Below are positions 8,083-18,002 of a stretch of 64,000 nt of DNA, piece after piece; the first letter of the stretch is position 1, and each line of letters starts with the position of its first letter. Below the pieces are notes generated by a model, which did no database searches, was not told the DNA's origin, and saw only the letters and a program-made list of their open reading frames with translations. This DNA is from Candidatus Sulfopaludibacter sp. SbA3 (GTDB lineage: Bacteria; Pseudomonadota; Alphaproteobacteria; Caulobacterales; Hyphomonadaceae). Position numbers and translations under genes: made by a program. The stretch is from contig CAMEDD010000002.1 in assembly GCA_945913285.1 (NCBI GenBank), positions 1 through 64,000 of the forward strand. Reading direction: 5' to 3'.

Positions 8083-8694
8083 ATGACCGACCTGAAAATC
8101 ATCCCGCTCGGCCCTGCGGCTAAGTCTGACACTTCCGACGGACGGCGCCAGCGCAGTGAACGCAGCCGTTCGCAGATCATCGAGGCGATGTTCAGCCTCA
8201 TCCGCGAAGGCGAGATGAGCCCCAGCGCGGCCCGTGTCGCCGAACGCGCCGAAGTCGGCCTGCGCACGGTCTTCCGCCATTTCGAAGATATGGACAGCCT
8301 CTATGTGGAGATGGCCGAGCGCATTTCATCGGAAGTCATGCCGAAAATCCTCGCCCCCTTCGAAGCGAGTGAGTGGCGTGAGCGCTTCTTCGAGCACATC
8401 GCCCGCCGCATCGAGATCTACGAGCACATCATGCCCGTGCGGGTCTCGGCGAACCTGCGCCGGTTCCAGTCTCGCTTCCTCATGGAAGAATACCGGCGCG
8501 GCCTGCTGATCGAACGCTCGACACTCAAGGCGCTTCTGCCGGAGGAGATCAACAATGATCCCGTCCTCTTCGCCGCCATCGAAACCTCCGCCAGCTTCCA
8601 GACCTGGCGCCGCCTGCGCCAGGATTCGGACCTCGCACCGGACGAAGCCGGCATTGTGTTCCGGCTGATGCTGGAACGTCTCCTCGGCGCATGA
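8083..8694 (+). CDS. TetR-family transcriptional regulator
   Basis: 203 aa. The N-terminal TetR helix-turn-helix spans about residues 25-70: SRSQIIEAMFSLIREG, then RVAERAEVGLRTVFRHFEDM with the usual Thr/Val-Phe-Arg-His-Phe recognition helix. The C-terminal helical domain would bind a small ligand. The ATG touches the hydrolase stop (TGAATG) and the last codon overlaps the maturase start by 4 bases, so it is translated inside the operon. It is the only regulator inside the sulfatase/dehalogenase island and the natural candidate for the two 17-bp palindromes at 5121 and 12750 (inference). Confidence 0.9.
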   Translation: MTDLKIIPLGPAAKSDTSDGRRQRSERSRSQIIEAMFSLIREGEMSPSAARVAERAEVGLRTVFRHFEDMDSLYVEMAERISSEVMPKILAPFEASEWRERFFEHIARRIEIYEHIMPVRVSANLRRFQSRFLMEEYRRGLLIERSTLKALLPEEINNDPVLFAAIETSASFQTWRRLRQDSDLAPDEAGIVFRLMLERLLGA

Positions 8695-9623
8695 GGCGCG
8701 CGGGCGCGCTGCTCGCAGCGGCCGTCCTCGCCGCATGCGGTGCCGCGGCGCCCTCAGATGCGCCGCTGGTTGACGTATCGCGACCAACTTGCGGTCTGGA
8801 CGCCGATGCCATCGGTCAGTTCGTCAACATACCATCCGGCCAGTACCGCAAGGGCGCCTACGCCGTCTATCCTGAAGAAGCGCCCGAGATGATCCTGCAT
8901 ATCGCAGGCTTCGAGATGCTCGCCCATGAAGTTACCAATGCCGAGTTCGCACGTTTCTCTGAAGCGACCGGATATCTGACGACGGCTGAGCGCAGCGTGG
9001 CCGCCGGTGGCCCTGGTGCCGGTTCTGCCGTGTTTCGTATGCCGGCCGAACGCGCGGCGCCCACCGATACCTGGCAACTCGTCCCCGGCGCCACCTGGCG
9101 CGCGCCCGAAGGTCCGGGGTCGGACATTTTCGCGCGTATGCACCACCCCGTCGTGCATGTCTCGCTGGGTGACGCCGAGGCCTTTGCCGCCTGGGCCGGC
9201 GCCCGCTTGCCCACCGAGGAGGAATGGGAATACGCCGCCGCCATCGGCCTGCCGGATCCCGCCGATCCCCAGTCAGGCGCCTTTGACGCTTCAGGCAAAC
9301 CTGTCGCCAATACCTGGCAAGGCATTTTTCCGGTTATTGATCAAGCCTCGGACGGGGTCGCCGGCCGAGCGACGGCAGGCTGCTTCGCGCCGAGCGCCAT
9401 CGGCCTCTACGACATGATCGGTAATGTCTGGGAATGGACCGCCACGCCCTATCAGGCAGGCGAGAACACGATCAAAGGCGGATCCTATCTGTGTGCGGAC
9501 AATTTCTGCCGCCGCTACCGGCCCGCCGCCCGCCAGCCTCAGGAAATGGATTTCTCCTCAGGCCATATTGGCTTCCGCGTCGTGAGAGACATGCCCCCGG
9601 CTGTTTCAGGCCCGCCGGAGTGA
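8691..9623 (+). CDS. Formylglycine-generating enzyme (sulfatase maturase), predicted lipoprotein
   Basis: 310 aa. The FGE-sulfatase domain is clear: VNIPSGQYRKG, VTNAEFARFSEATGYLT, LPTEEEWEYAAAIG, NTWQGIFPV, GLYDMIGNVWEWT and KGGSYLCADNFCRRYRPAAR. Cys268 and Cys273 match the copper-binding active-site pair of aerobic FGEs (CX4C), which oxidise the sulfatase signature Cys to formylglycine with O2. It has an N-terminal signal with lipobox LAAC (Cys16, Gly at +2), predicting an outer-membrane lipoprotein facing the periplasm. Characterised bacterial FGEs are mostly cytoplasmic, so this location is unusual. Its partners are presumably the two sulfatases in the island. It overlaps the TetR gene by 4 bases and its 3' end meets the convergent membrane-protein gene. 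Confidence 0.9.
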   Translation: MRRAGALLAAAVLAACGAAAPSDAPLVDVSRPTCGLDADAIGQFVNIPSGQYRKGAYAVYPEEAPEMILHIAGFEMLAHEVTNAEFARFSEATGYLTTAERSVAAGGPGAGSAVFRMPAERAAPTDTWQLVPGATWRAPEGPGSDIFARMHHPVVHVSLGDAEAFAAWAGARLPTEEEWEYAAAIGLPDPADPQSGAFDASGKPVANTWQGIFPVIDQASDGVAGRATAGCFAPSAIGLYDMIGNVWEWTATPYQAGENTIKGGSYLCADNFCRRYRPAARQPQEMDFSSGHIGFRVVRDMPPAVSGPPE

Positions 9624-10067
9624 CATCGCCAGAAAGATCAGCAGAACGGGCACGCTGCCCAGCGTAACCCAGGCCTCCGGCGGGTGGTGGCCGTCCGCCA
9701 GATGCGAGCCCTTGGGCCCCCACATGTTCCAGGTGTGCAGGGCGCGTTCTATGGTCAACAGACCAAGCGCGAGCGGTACGAGCGACCGGTAGCGCAATGA
9801 CACGGCGAGCAACATCAGTCCCCAGACGAATTGCGTCGTCCCGGCCCAGGCAAACAGGCTGATGATGATGCGTTCGGCGCCTGAGATATCGAGCCCGGCA
9901 ATCACCACCGCGCCGCCGTCGGGCAGTCCGATATGCAGCAATGCCGAACTGATCGTCGCGGCGGCAATAACGGTGAGCCCCCAGGCGGCCGCTTTCATGC
10001 CGCCATAGGCGTCGTTGGTGGACGCAGGCAACAAGGACATGCCCGGCGCCATCAGTTGGGCCACCAC
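9606..10067 (-). CDS. Small multi-pass membrane protein of unknown function
   Basis: 153 aa with about four hydrophobic segments (WGLTVIAAATISSALL, IIISLFAWAGTTQFVWGL, SLVPLALGLLTIERALH, VTLGSVPVLLIFLAMSL). A short His/Asp-rich loop (HLADGHHPPEAW) lies between the last two. I do not recognise the family. Its start lies inside the last 16 bases of sulfatase 2, so it belongs to the dehalogenase-sulfatase operon, and its 3' end overlaps the convergent maturase gene by 18 bases. An ATG at 10043 is an alternative start. Confidence 0.7.
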   Translation of the reverse strand: MVAQLMAPGMSLLPASTNDAYGGMKAAAWGLTVIAAATISSALLHIGLPDGGAVVIAGLDISGAERIIISLFAWAGTTQFVWGLMLLAVSLRYRSLVPLALGLLTIERALHTWNMWGPKGSHLADGHHPPEAWVTLGSVPVLLIFLAMSLRRA

Positions 10068-11710
10068 ACGATCTCGTCCCCGGCCGTCAGCTCCTGCGCG
10101 CTCGTCTTGTCGATCGTCACCGGTATGTCCGACGTCGACGCATACAGCGGGGCCCGCGCGTTCTCATGGTGCCGGTCCAGCAGCGCTTGCAGTTCCGCCA
10201 ACTTCTCCGGCTCGCTCGCGGCAAGGTTTGTCGACTCGGTTGGATCTTTGCCAAGGTCGAACAGCCAGGACTTACCCTGTTTGCCGTCCACCTGCAGCTT
10301 CCAGCTGCCCGCCCGCACTACGCGGTAATAGCCGCTCTGCCAGAACAGCGCATCATCTGGCCGCACCAGCCCGCCCACGCCCTCTGCCAACGGAAGAAGA
10401 CTACGCCCATCGATCTCCACGCCTGCTGGCAAACCCACGCCCGCGGCCTCGGCCAGTGTCGGTGTCACATCGATATGCGCCACCGGCGTGTCGATCACCG
10501 TGCCCGCCGGGATGCGCGCCGGCCAGCTCACGAACATCGGCACACGGATCCCGCCTTCGAACAGCGAGAGCTTCCAGCCCCGATAAGGGTCGTTGATGCC
10601 CGCCAGATCGATATAGCCCGGGCCGCCATTGTCGCTGGAAAACACGATGATCGTGTTCTCGGCCAGGCCTTCTTCTTCGAGCTTTGCAACAATCTGACCG
10701 ACGCTGCGGTCGAGTGCCCGCAGCATCGCGGCGTACACCCGCACTTTGTGCGAGCCGACATCGCCGACCGCGTCATAGTCCTCCTTCGTTGCCTGCAGCG
10801 GTGTGTGCACGCCCCAGTGGGCGAGATAGAGGAAGAAAGGTTGGTTCTTGTTGGCCTCGATCACCTTCAGCGATTCCTCGGTCCAGTAGTCAGCGAGGTA
10901 TCCGCCCGGCGCGAAGGTTGGTCCGTCATTGTAGGACGTTGAAAAATCGCCGCGGGCCCAGAGGAACTTGTCGATCGGATCCGTCTCGAGCTTTGCGTTC
11001 ACCACCTCCGGATCATCTGCAGGCAGATGCAGCAGCCCTGTCATGACGAGGCTCTCGTCGAAGCCCTGTGCATTCGGATGGAACTCGTCCGAATTGCCGA
11101 GATGCCACTTGCCGATATGGACCGTGTGATAGCCCTTGTCTTTCAGCATTTCAGCAATCGTTACTTCCGATCCAGGCAGCCCCTGGTCCTCGAAATCGGG
11201 AAGCGTGGCCGCCGCTTTGGGGTCAAAGCCCACCTTCGGCCGGCCCCGCGTGTCGTCATTGGCGAACAGGGTGACGATCCGCCCCATGCCGTTCGGCGTC
11301 GGCGTGAATTCGAATCCCGTCCGCGTCGGATAGCGCCCCGTCAGCAGCATGGCGCGCGACGGCGCGCAGGTGCCGGTGCCGGAATAGGCCGTTGAGAAAT
11401 TCGCGCCCCGCGCCGCCAGCGCGTCGATGTTTGGCGTGGGCGCACGCCCCTGCGCAAGGCCGCCTCCGAAGGTCGTGATATCGTTGATGCCGAGGTCGTC
11501 CACGAGGATGAAGATGATGTTCGGCGGCCGGTCGCTTGGCGCAGTCACAGCTGCGGCCGGTCCCTGCATCCAGGCTACCGGCTCATGAGGCGCGATCTCG
11601 GGCCGGTCGGCGCGCGTCACCAGAAACAGGATGATCTCTTTGCGGAAGTAGAACCCCAGCGCGCCCGCGCCCACGATGATTGCCAGAATGATCAGCAGGA
11701 TCCGTTTCAT
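10052..11710 (-). CDS. Type-I sulfatase, N-terminally membrane-anchored
   Basis: 552 aa from the ATG at 11710, which has a GGGGGAG ribosome-binding site; a longer upstream reading has no support. The N-terminal segment MKRILLIILAIIVGAGALGF is followed by positive residues (a signal anchor). Then come the sulfatase core with metal ligands DD (71-72), the signature CAPSR with Cys115 as the formylglycine precursor, KWHLGNSDEFHP and SSDNGGPGYID (second metal site). The family removes sulfate, occasionally phosphonate, esters. It lies 17 bases after the dehalogenase stop and overlaps the downstream membrane-protein gene, so all three are probably one transcript. It would need the FGE at 8691 for activation. 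Confidence 0.92.
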   Translation of the reverse strand: MKRILLIILAIIVGAGALGFYFRKEIILFLVTRADRPEIAPHEPVAWMQGPAAAVTAPSDRPPNIIFILVDDLGINDITTFGGGLAQGRAPTPNIDALAARGANFSTAYSGTGTCAPSRAMLLTGRYPTRTGFEFTPTPNGMGRIVTLFANDDTRGRPKVGFDPKAAATLPDFEDQGLPGSEVTIAEMLKDKGYHTVHIGKWHLGNSDEFHPNAQGFDESLVMTGLLHLPADDPEVVNAKLETDPIDKFLWARGDFSTSYNDGPTFAPGGYLADYWTEESLKVIEANKNQPFFLYLAHWGVHTPLQATKEDYDAVGDVGSHKVRVYAAMLRALDRSVGQIVAKLEEEGLAENTIIVFSSDNGGPGYIDLAGINDPYRGWKLSLFEGGIRVPMFVSWPARIPAGTVIDTPVAHIDVTPTLAEAAGVGLPAGVEIDGRSLLPLAEGVGGLVRPDDALFWQSGYYRVVRAGSWKLQVDGKQGKSWLFDLGKDPTESTNLAASEPEKLAELQALLDRHHENARAPLYASTSDIPVTIDKTSAQELTAGDEIVWWPN

Positions 11711-11727
11711 GCTGCGCTCCCCCTTTG

Positions 11728-12714
<987 letters not shown>

Positions 12715-12749
12715 GTGTCGGGGTCTCCTGCAAGATGGGGGCGGCATTA

Positions 12750-12766
12750 TGGCATTATTAATGCCA
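12750..12766. promoter_or_regulatory. Palindromic operator candidate, copy 2
   Basis: TGGCATTATTAATGCCA, a perfect 8+1+8 inverted repeat, 36 bases upstream of the dehalogenase start and within the promoter region shared with the divergent gene at 12900. An extra half-site (GGCATTAT) sits at 12743-12750. Same size and core as the palindrome at 5121-5137. Confidence 0.6.
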
Positions 12767-12899
12767 ATAATAGATCCGGTCAATCTGATCCGGGGGCCCT
12801 GTCTGCGGCGTTGGGTGAGCGCTGGTTCATGTCAGTTTCATCGACAACCGGCAAAATGATTGTAGGATCATAAGTCTGAGAAGCCTGCAGGTTGTCCCC

Positions 12900-13757
12900 T
12901 TGAACAAACGCCAGTTTAAGATTCTTTCGCTGCTGCAGTGGATATTCTACCCGGTCGCAGCGCTGATGCTGCTCGCATTCCTCGCAGATGCCTTCGGCGG
13001 ATACCGGTACTGGACGGACGCTGTCTGGGGCTTCTTTGGCCGTGCGGAAGATCCCGTCGCGATCATCGTCATCGGATTATTCTATATCGTTCTTGTGGCC
13101 CTCGTCTGGCAATTCCTGTTGATCGAGTTTTCCCGTCCGCGCCTGCGGCGAAAAATCGGGCCGCCCCTGATCGAGCTGTATCCGCCCCGCCTCGCAACCC
13201 GGTTCATCCTGCCCGTCCTGGCAGCGTTCTTCGTGGTCGGGATAAACGCGATGATCTTTGTTCCGGGAACGGTTGATTTCAGAGTTTCCGGTCTCGATCC
13301 GGCACCTTTGCTCTTTTTTTTCTTCTTCTATTGCGCCGCGCATTTCCTGCTGATCGCCTTCAGCCTGCGAGCCTTCCGCAACATGCCGTTTTTCCTTGCG
13401 ACCGAGGAAGGGTTTATCTACGAGCCGGGTGATGTCTCGGCGGGGCTCATCAAGTGGAGTGACATTTCCGAAGGCGCAGAGGCGGCGCTGCTGAGCAGCG
13501 GCAGTGCAAATATCGCAGGCCCGCGGACGGCGTCCACGATCGTCCTGTCATTGAAGGATCCAGATGCGGTGTTGGCCGCTTACAATCCGCTTCTGCGCGA
13601 GATCAACCAGGTCGCAACCCGCATCACCAAGTACCAGTCCGGCGGCGTTGGAGATATCGTCCTGGCGGCGGAAGACTTCGGGGTTCATTACGATGCGGTT
13701 CGCGCGCTGATCAGGGACAAGCTCGGCACACGCTGGACGTCCAAACTTCCGGAGTGA
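12900..13757 (+). CDS. Unknown inner-membrane protein
   Basis: 285 aa from a TTG at 12900 (no ATG near the N-terminus gives the same protein). Four hydrophobic segments lie in the first ~160 residues (around 10-30, 50-70, 100-120, 135-155), with an unusually Phe-rich stretch (PLLFFFFFYCAAHFLL). The soluble C-terminal ~120 residues contain a PH-like or YcxB-like pattern (GFIYEPGDVSAGLIKWSDIS, then a strand-rich end). No family is assigned with confidence. It is divergent from the dehalogenase and convergent with kynureninase, whose stop directly follows. Confidence 0.75.
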   Translation: MNKRQFKILSLLQWIFYPVAALMLLAFLADAFGGYRYWTDAVWGFFGRAEDPVAIIVIGLFYIVLVALVWQFLLIEFSRPRLRRKIGPPLIELYPPRLATRFILPVLAAFFVVGINAMIFVPGTVDFRVSGLDPAPLLFFFFFYCAAHFLLIAFSLRAFRNMPFFLATEEGFIYEPGDVSAGLIKWSDISEGAEAALLSSGSANIAGPRTASTIVLSLKDPDAVLAAYNPLLREINQVATRITKYQSGGVGDIVLAAEDFGVHYDAVRALIRDKLGTRWTSKLPE

Positions 13758-14978
13758 TCAGGTCACTTTTGCGCGCGCGTGGAATTGCGGCTGGTCCCAG
13801 CTCCGGCTCTCGAGAATTTCGGCCAGCGCCGCCATCGCGTTCCAGACCGCTTCATAACTCAGGAAAAGCGGCGAAAAGCCGAACCGAACCGTGTCCGGCG
13901 CCCGGAAATCTGCCATCACGCCTCGCGCAGCCAGCGCCTGCACGACCGGATAGCCTTCACGAATCCGTACGCTGACATGCCCGCCGCGCCGGCCATCCTC
14001 CACCGGGCAGAGCACATCCAGCCCCATCGCCTGTGCCCGCGCAATCGCAAGCGCGCCAAGGCCCCGCGCCTTGGCTTGAAGCTGGTTGAGGTCCACACCC
14101 TCCATCGCCTCCAGCGCGCCGCTAAGGGCCGCCAGCGACAGGATCGGCGGCGTTCCGCTTGCAAAGCGCGCGGCGCCATCTCGCGGCACATACCTGCTGT
14201 CAAACGCAAACGGTGCTGCATGCCCCATCCAGCCGGGCAGGGGATTGGCGAGCCTTGGCGCCAGCTCTGCTGCCACATACACGAACGCGGGTGCACCCGG
14301 CCCACCATTCAGATATTTGTACGTACACCCCGCGCCAAGCACTGCGCCATCCTTTGTCAGCTGCATGTCCAGTACACCACTCGCATGGCTGAGGTCCCAG
14401 ATGATCAGTGCCCCGTGCCGCCTCGCCTCGCGCTCATGCGCCGCGATGTCGGTCACTTCAGCGGAGCGATAATTCACCGCGCTCTTGATCACCACGCCGC
14501 CGGCCTTCAGCGCGTCGAAGCTGCCACCCGGCGCAACCTGGCGCACCTCGGCGCCCGAAAGTCCGCCCAGACCCGCCGCGATATACTGGTCCGTCGGAAA
14601 CTCGTCTTCCTCAACGAACAAGGCATAGGTTCGTGCCTGCGGCAGCGCGGCGGCGGCGAGTTTGAACAGGTTGACCGACACGCTGTCGGCCACGATCACT
14701 TCGCCGGGTAGCGCGCCGATCAGCGCCGCAAGCTGGTCGCCGGTGCGCTCGGCCAGATCGATCCAGCCCGCCGAATTCCAGCTACGCACGAGGTCTCCCG
14801 CCCAATCCGCGTGCGCGGCGGCGAGCCGGTCCCGCGCGGCTTTGGGCGGCGGCCCTAGCGAATGGCCGACAAGATAGGTCACGCCCTCTGGCAGGTCGAA
14901 CAGCGCGGCCCGCTGCACCAGCGGATCAGCGGCGTCGCGCTGCAGCGCTTCGGCGCGCGTGATGGGGGCCTTGATCAT
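13758..14978 (-). CDS. kynU: Kynureninase
   Basis: 406 aa from the ATG at 14978 (an ATG at 15011 would add 11 residues). PLP-dependent fold-type I enzyme that cleaves L-kynurenine to anthranilate and alanine, or 3-hydroxykynurenine to 3-hydroxyanthranilate. Family marks: FDLPEGVTYLVGHSLGPPP at the N-terminus, PLP-phosphate contacts (DSVSVNLFK), DLSHASG, the Schiff-base Lys in CTYKYLNGGPGAP, and the C-terminal RFGFSPLFLSYEAVW. It is divergent from an arylformamidase-like hydrolase, which would supply kynurenine. No tryptophan dioxygenase lies nearby. Confidence 0.88.
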   Translation of the reverse strand: MIKAPITRAEALQRDAADPLVQRAALFDLPEGVTYLVGHSLGPPPKAARDRLAAAHADWAGDLVRSWNSAGWIDLAERTGDQLAALIGALPGEVIVADSVSVNLFKLAAAALPQARTYALFVEEDEFPTDQYIAAGLGGLSGAEVRQVAPGGSFDALKAGGVVIKSAVNYRSAEVTDIAAHEREARRHGALIIWDLSHASGVLDMQLTKDGAVLGAGCTYKYLNGGPGAPAFVYVAAELAPRLANPLPGWMGHAAPFAFDSRYVPRDGAARFASGTPPILSLAALSGALEAMEGVDLNQLQAKARGLGALAIARAQAMGLDVLCPVEDGRRGGHVSVRIREGYPVVQALAARGVMADFRAPDTVRFGFSPLFLSYEAVWNAMAALAEILESRSWDQPQFHARAKVT

Positions 14979-15142
14979 GCCGGTGCTTGCCTCGTGGGGT
15001 GAAGCCCGCAACAGTAGTGGTCATGCCCCCAGCGGCAAGAGAGAGAAGCTTGTGGAAACAACAGTTTGCAGCGGCGGCGTTAGCCCTTGTAGCCGCTTGA
15101 GCGCCGGCGCAGGAAGAGGCGACAACTCCCGTGGGACCCGTC

Positions 15143-16003
15143 ATGGCTGAGCCTGCAAAGCTGATGACATGGGATGACCTTTCGGCCCTGCCGCGTCCGG
15201 TGGCCTCTCATTCGATCCGCTGGGGTGAGGGGGTGACAGATGTCGTGGATCTCTGGTTGCCGGAGGGAGCTGGGCCGCATCCGGTGGTCGTCATGGTGCA
15301 TGGCGGTTGTTGGCAAAAATCTATTGCCGACAAGGCGTTGATGGACTGGATGGCGGATGGTTTGCGCCAGCAGGGCTGGGCGGTGTGGAACATCGAATAC
15401 CGGGGTGTGGACGAACCCGGCGGGGGCTATCCGGGGACATTCCTGGATGCCGGCGCGGCGACAGACCAGCTGCGGGAGAATGCCGCTGAATACAATCTCG
15501 ATCTCTCCCGGGTTACCGGGATCGGGCATTCGGCGGGGGGGCACCTTATCCTGTGGCTGGCCGCGCGCTCGAAGCTGCCGGAGGACAGCCCGCTGCGGGT
15601 GTCCGATCCGCTGCAGTTTCAAGGTGTTTTGGTCTCGGGCGGGCTGGCCGACCTGGAAGCCTCGCGGCCCGTCACGTCGCCGACCTGCCTTGATGCGATC
15701 TACGATAAGCTGACCGGCCCGGCCTCGCCGGAGCGGCCGGATACGCTGTCGGATACTTCGCCCGCGCGGCTGTTTCCGTTGGGGGTGGCGTTCGTCAGCG
15801 TGAACGGGAGCGAGGACAGGATTGCCCCGCCGATGCTGGGCGACGCGCTGACGCGCAAGGCGCAAGGCGCAGGAGATTCCGCTTCATTGGTCGTCATTCC
15901 CGCAACAGGCCATGTCGAACTCGTCTCGCCGGGTACACAGGCGTTCGACATCCAGTCTCAGATTCTGTCAGATTTTATCGCTTCGCAGGGGCGGCCGGAG
16001 TGA
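15143..16003 (+). CDS. Alpha/beta-hydrolase, arylformamidase-like
   Basis: 286 aa from the ATG at 15143 (a GTG at 15131 would add four residues). Features of the arylesterase/kynurenine formamidase branch: oxyanion HGGCW, nucleophile GHSAGG, Asp in NGSEDRIAPP and His in PATGHVELV. No signal peptide. Being divergent from kynureninase suggests hydrolysis of N-formylkynurenine to kynurenine in tryptophan breakdown. The family also contains general carboxylesterases, so the substrate is inferred from context only. Confidence 0.8.
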   Translation: MAEPAKLMTWDDLSALPRPVASHSIRWGEGVTDVVDLWLPEGAGPHPVVVMVHGGCWQKSIADKALMDWMADGLRQQGWAVWNIEYRGVDEPGGGYPGTFLDAGAATDQLRENAAEYNLDLSRVTGIGHSAGGHLILWLAARSKLPEDSPLRVSDPLQFQGVLVSGGLADLEASRPVTSPTCLDAIYDKLTGPASPERPDTLSDTSPARLFPLGVAFVSVNGSEDRIAPPMLGDALTRKAQGAGDSASLVVIPATGHVELVSPGTQAFDIQSQILSDFIASQGRPE

Positions 16004-16032
16004 CGCCGATACAGGCGCAAGTTCCGCGCTCT

Positions 16033-17445
16033 TCACGCCTTCGGCTTTAGAGCGGCGAGCAATTCCTGTGCGAAGGTCGTCAGGGTGTCGTCGCGGGCGC
16101 CCATGATGAGGATGCGGTCGCCGGGCTTTGCAAGTTCGAGGAGGCGCGCGCCGCAGGCGGGGCGATCGGCAAGGGCTTCGGCGCGGCGGCCGAGGGCGCA
16201 GATGTCGGCGGCGAGGTCCTGGCTGCCGACGGAGCGGTCTACCGTTCCGCCGAAATAGGCGGGCTCCGGCATCAGGAGGATATCCTCCGTACCTAGATTG
16301 TCGGCAAAGCATTCGGCGAACTCGCGGCGCATCTTCTTCAGCGGGCCGAAGCCATGCGGCTGGAACATCACCAGGACGCGGCCGGGGAATTGGTTTACAG
16401 TCCGCAGGGTGGCGGCGATCTTGTCCGGGTTGTGGCCGAAATCGTCGATGACAGTAATGCCATTCTCTGAGCCGACGATATCGAAGCGGCGGGAGATGCC
16501 GGCAAATTCGCCGAGCGCCTTGGCGGCCTCTGAGAGCGTCACGCCGCAGGTCATCGCGGCGGCGATGGCGGCGAGCGCGTTGGAGACATTGTGCCGGCCG
16601 GGTATGGCGAGGCGAAGGGCGGCGGTCTCTCCGGACTTCCGGTCGTGCACGGAGCAAGTGATGCTGGTGGGTGCGGGCGCGGTATCGGTTGCGGTGAGCT
16701 GGGCTGCCGGATTGTCGAGGCTATAGGTGAGTGCGGCAGGGAAGCCCGCAGCGAGACGCGCGGTTTCGGCATTGTCGAGGTTAAGGACCACGTCTTTTGC
16801 GCGGCCTGCAAAGCCTCCGAAAAGAGCGCGCAACTCGTCCATCGTCTTGTGGTCGAGCGCGATGTTCATCAGCACGGCTACGCGTGGATTGTAGGCGGCG
16901 ATCGAGCCATCGCTTTCGTCCACTTCCGAGACAAAAATGCCGCTGTTGCCGACAAGGGAGCTGGAGAACAGAGCTTCGGGCGTGCGGAAATTCTTCATCA
17001 CCGCGCCGTTCATCACCGTGGGGCTCTTGCCGGCATGGTGAAGGATCCAGGCGATCATGCCGGTGACGGTGGACTTGCCGCTCGTGCCCGCCACGCCGAT
17101 GGCAAAGGGCGCGGCGTTGAACAGGGCCGACAGCATGTCCGCCCGGCTCATGCGCTTCGCGCCCGCGTGGATCGCGGCGGCAATGTCCGGCACCGTGTCT
17201 TCCACCGCCGCCGAGGTGACGACCACCTGCTCGGGTCTCGTCACGCCGCTGCCATCCTGCGGATAGAGACGGATGCCGCGCGAGCGCAGGTAATCAAATT
17301 TCGCCGGCGTGCGCCCCTGGTCGAGCGACCGGTCGGAGCCCTCGATGATGTGGCCCTGGTCGAGCAGGATCAAAGCCAGCGGCAACATCCCGGAACCGCC
17401 GATGCCACAGAAGAAATAGTGATGCTTGTCGGTCATGATGGGCAT
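16033..17445 (-). CDS. Mur ligase, MurC/Mpl-like (probable murein-recycling ligase)
   Basis: 470 aa (an internal ATG at 17436 is possible). Three Mur-ligase domains: Rossmann-like N-terminus (FFCGIGGSGMLPLAL), ATPase domain with P-loop AGTSGKST, and C-terminal domain (IDDFGHNPDKIAAT, LVMFQPHGFGPL). The order and length fit MurC or Mpl, which ligate L-Ala or a recycled tripeptide to UDP-MurNAc. The P-loop has Ser/Ser where MurC and Mpl normally read GTHGKTT, so this is a divergent branch. The gene lies away from the dcw cluster and close to an LD-carboxypeptidase, favouring the Mpl role (inference). Cytoplasmic. Confidence 0.8.
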   Translation of the reverse strand: MPIMTDKHHYFFCGIGGSGMLPLALILLDQGHIIEGSDRSLDQGRTPAKFDYLRSRGIRLYPQDGSGVTRPEQVVVTSAAVEDTVPDIAAAIHAGAKRMSRADMLSALFNAAPFAIGVAGTSGKSTVTGMIAWILHHAGKSPTVMNGAVMKNFRTPEALFSSSLVGNSGIFVSEVDESDGSIAAYNPRVAVLMNIALDHKTMDELRALFGGFAGRAKDVVLNLDNAETARLAAGFPAALTYSLDNPAAQLTATDTAPAPTSITCSVHDRKSGETAALRLAIPGRHNVSNALAAIAAAMTCGVTLSEAAKALGEFAGISRRFDIVGSENGITVIDDFGHNPDKIAATLRTVNQFPGRVLVMFQPHGFGPLKKMRREFAECFADNLGTEDILLMPEPAYFGGTVDRSVGSQDLAADICALGRRAEALADRPACGARLLELAKPGDRILIMGARDDTLTTFAQELLAALKPKA

Positions 17446-17541
17446 TCTATAGCAGGGGTTTGTTCGCGAGCATTGTCGCGATTCCGCTGTTCCCGGAAAC
17501 GGTAAGGTCCTGCATGGCGCAGGCTGTGAACCTTCGACGAT

Positions 17542-17862
17542 TCAATGCTCAATCAGCTTCAGACCAACGACGCCCACGATGATCAAGCCGATGAGTGCGA
17601 TCCGGAGCGGGGGCAGGCTCTCGTTGAAGAATAGGCCGCCGACAATGACCGTGCCGACGGCGCCGATGCCGGTCCACACGGCGTATCCCGTGCCGAGGGG
17701 GACTGTCTTCACGGCCTGCTGAAGGCAGGTGAAGCTTGCAATGATGAGCACAATGAAGATCAAGTTCAGCGCGATGCTGCTTGGCGTCTTGATCAACAAG
17801 CGCAGGGTCGTCGTGAAGCCGACCTCGAGGACGCCGGCCATTATCAGAAATATCCAACCCAT
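17542..17862 (-). CDS. Small multidrug resistance (SMR) transporter, SugE/Gdx-like
   Basis: 106 aa with four transmembrane helices. The essential Glu lies in helix 1 (AGVLEVGF), and GTGYAVWTGIGAVGTVIVGG is the SMR signature of helix 3. The Glu context and the helix 3-4 region resemble the SugE/Gdx branch, whose characterised members export guanidinium in exchange for protons; EmrE-type drug export is the alternative. No guanidine riboswitch is evident upstream. It is on the same strand as the Mur ligase, 96 bases before it. Confidence 0.88.
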   Translation of the reverse strand: MGWIFLIMAGVLEVGFTTTLRLLIKTPSSIALNLIFIVLIIASFTCLQQAVKTVPLGTGYAVWTGIGAVGTVIVGGLFFNESLPPLRIALIGLIIVGVVGLKLIEH

Positions 17863-18002
17863 GTTCGTGTCTCGGTCCTGTTCTGGTCGCTCCGGATTTA
17901 GTGTCTCGTCCTGCGGTCTGCCAGCGGCAAACCGGCAGTAAAAGCCGTTCCCATTTGCCGGGAATGCCGGTTTAACTGCGCGAACAGGTCCGGGAGAGTG
18001 AC

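Noticed and set aside
17863-18002. Possible guanidine riboswitch before the SMR gene
   Set aside because: A small hairpin (CTGCC...GGCAG) is present, but the paired ACGR-loop stems of the mini-ykkC class are not seen.
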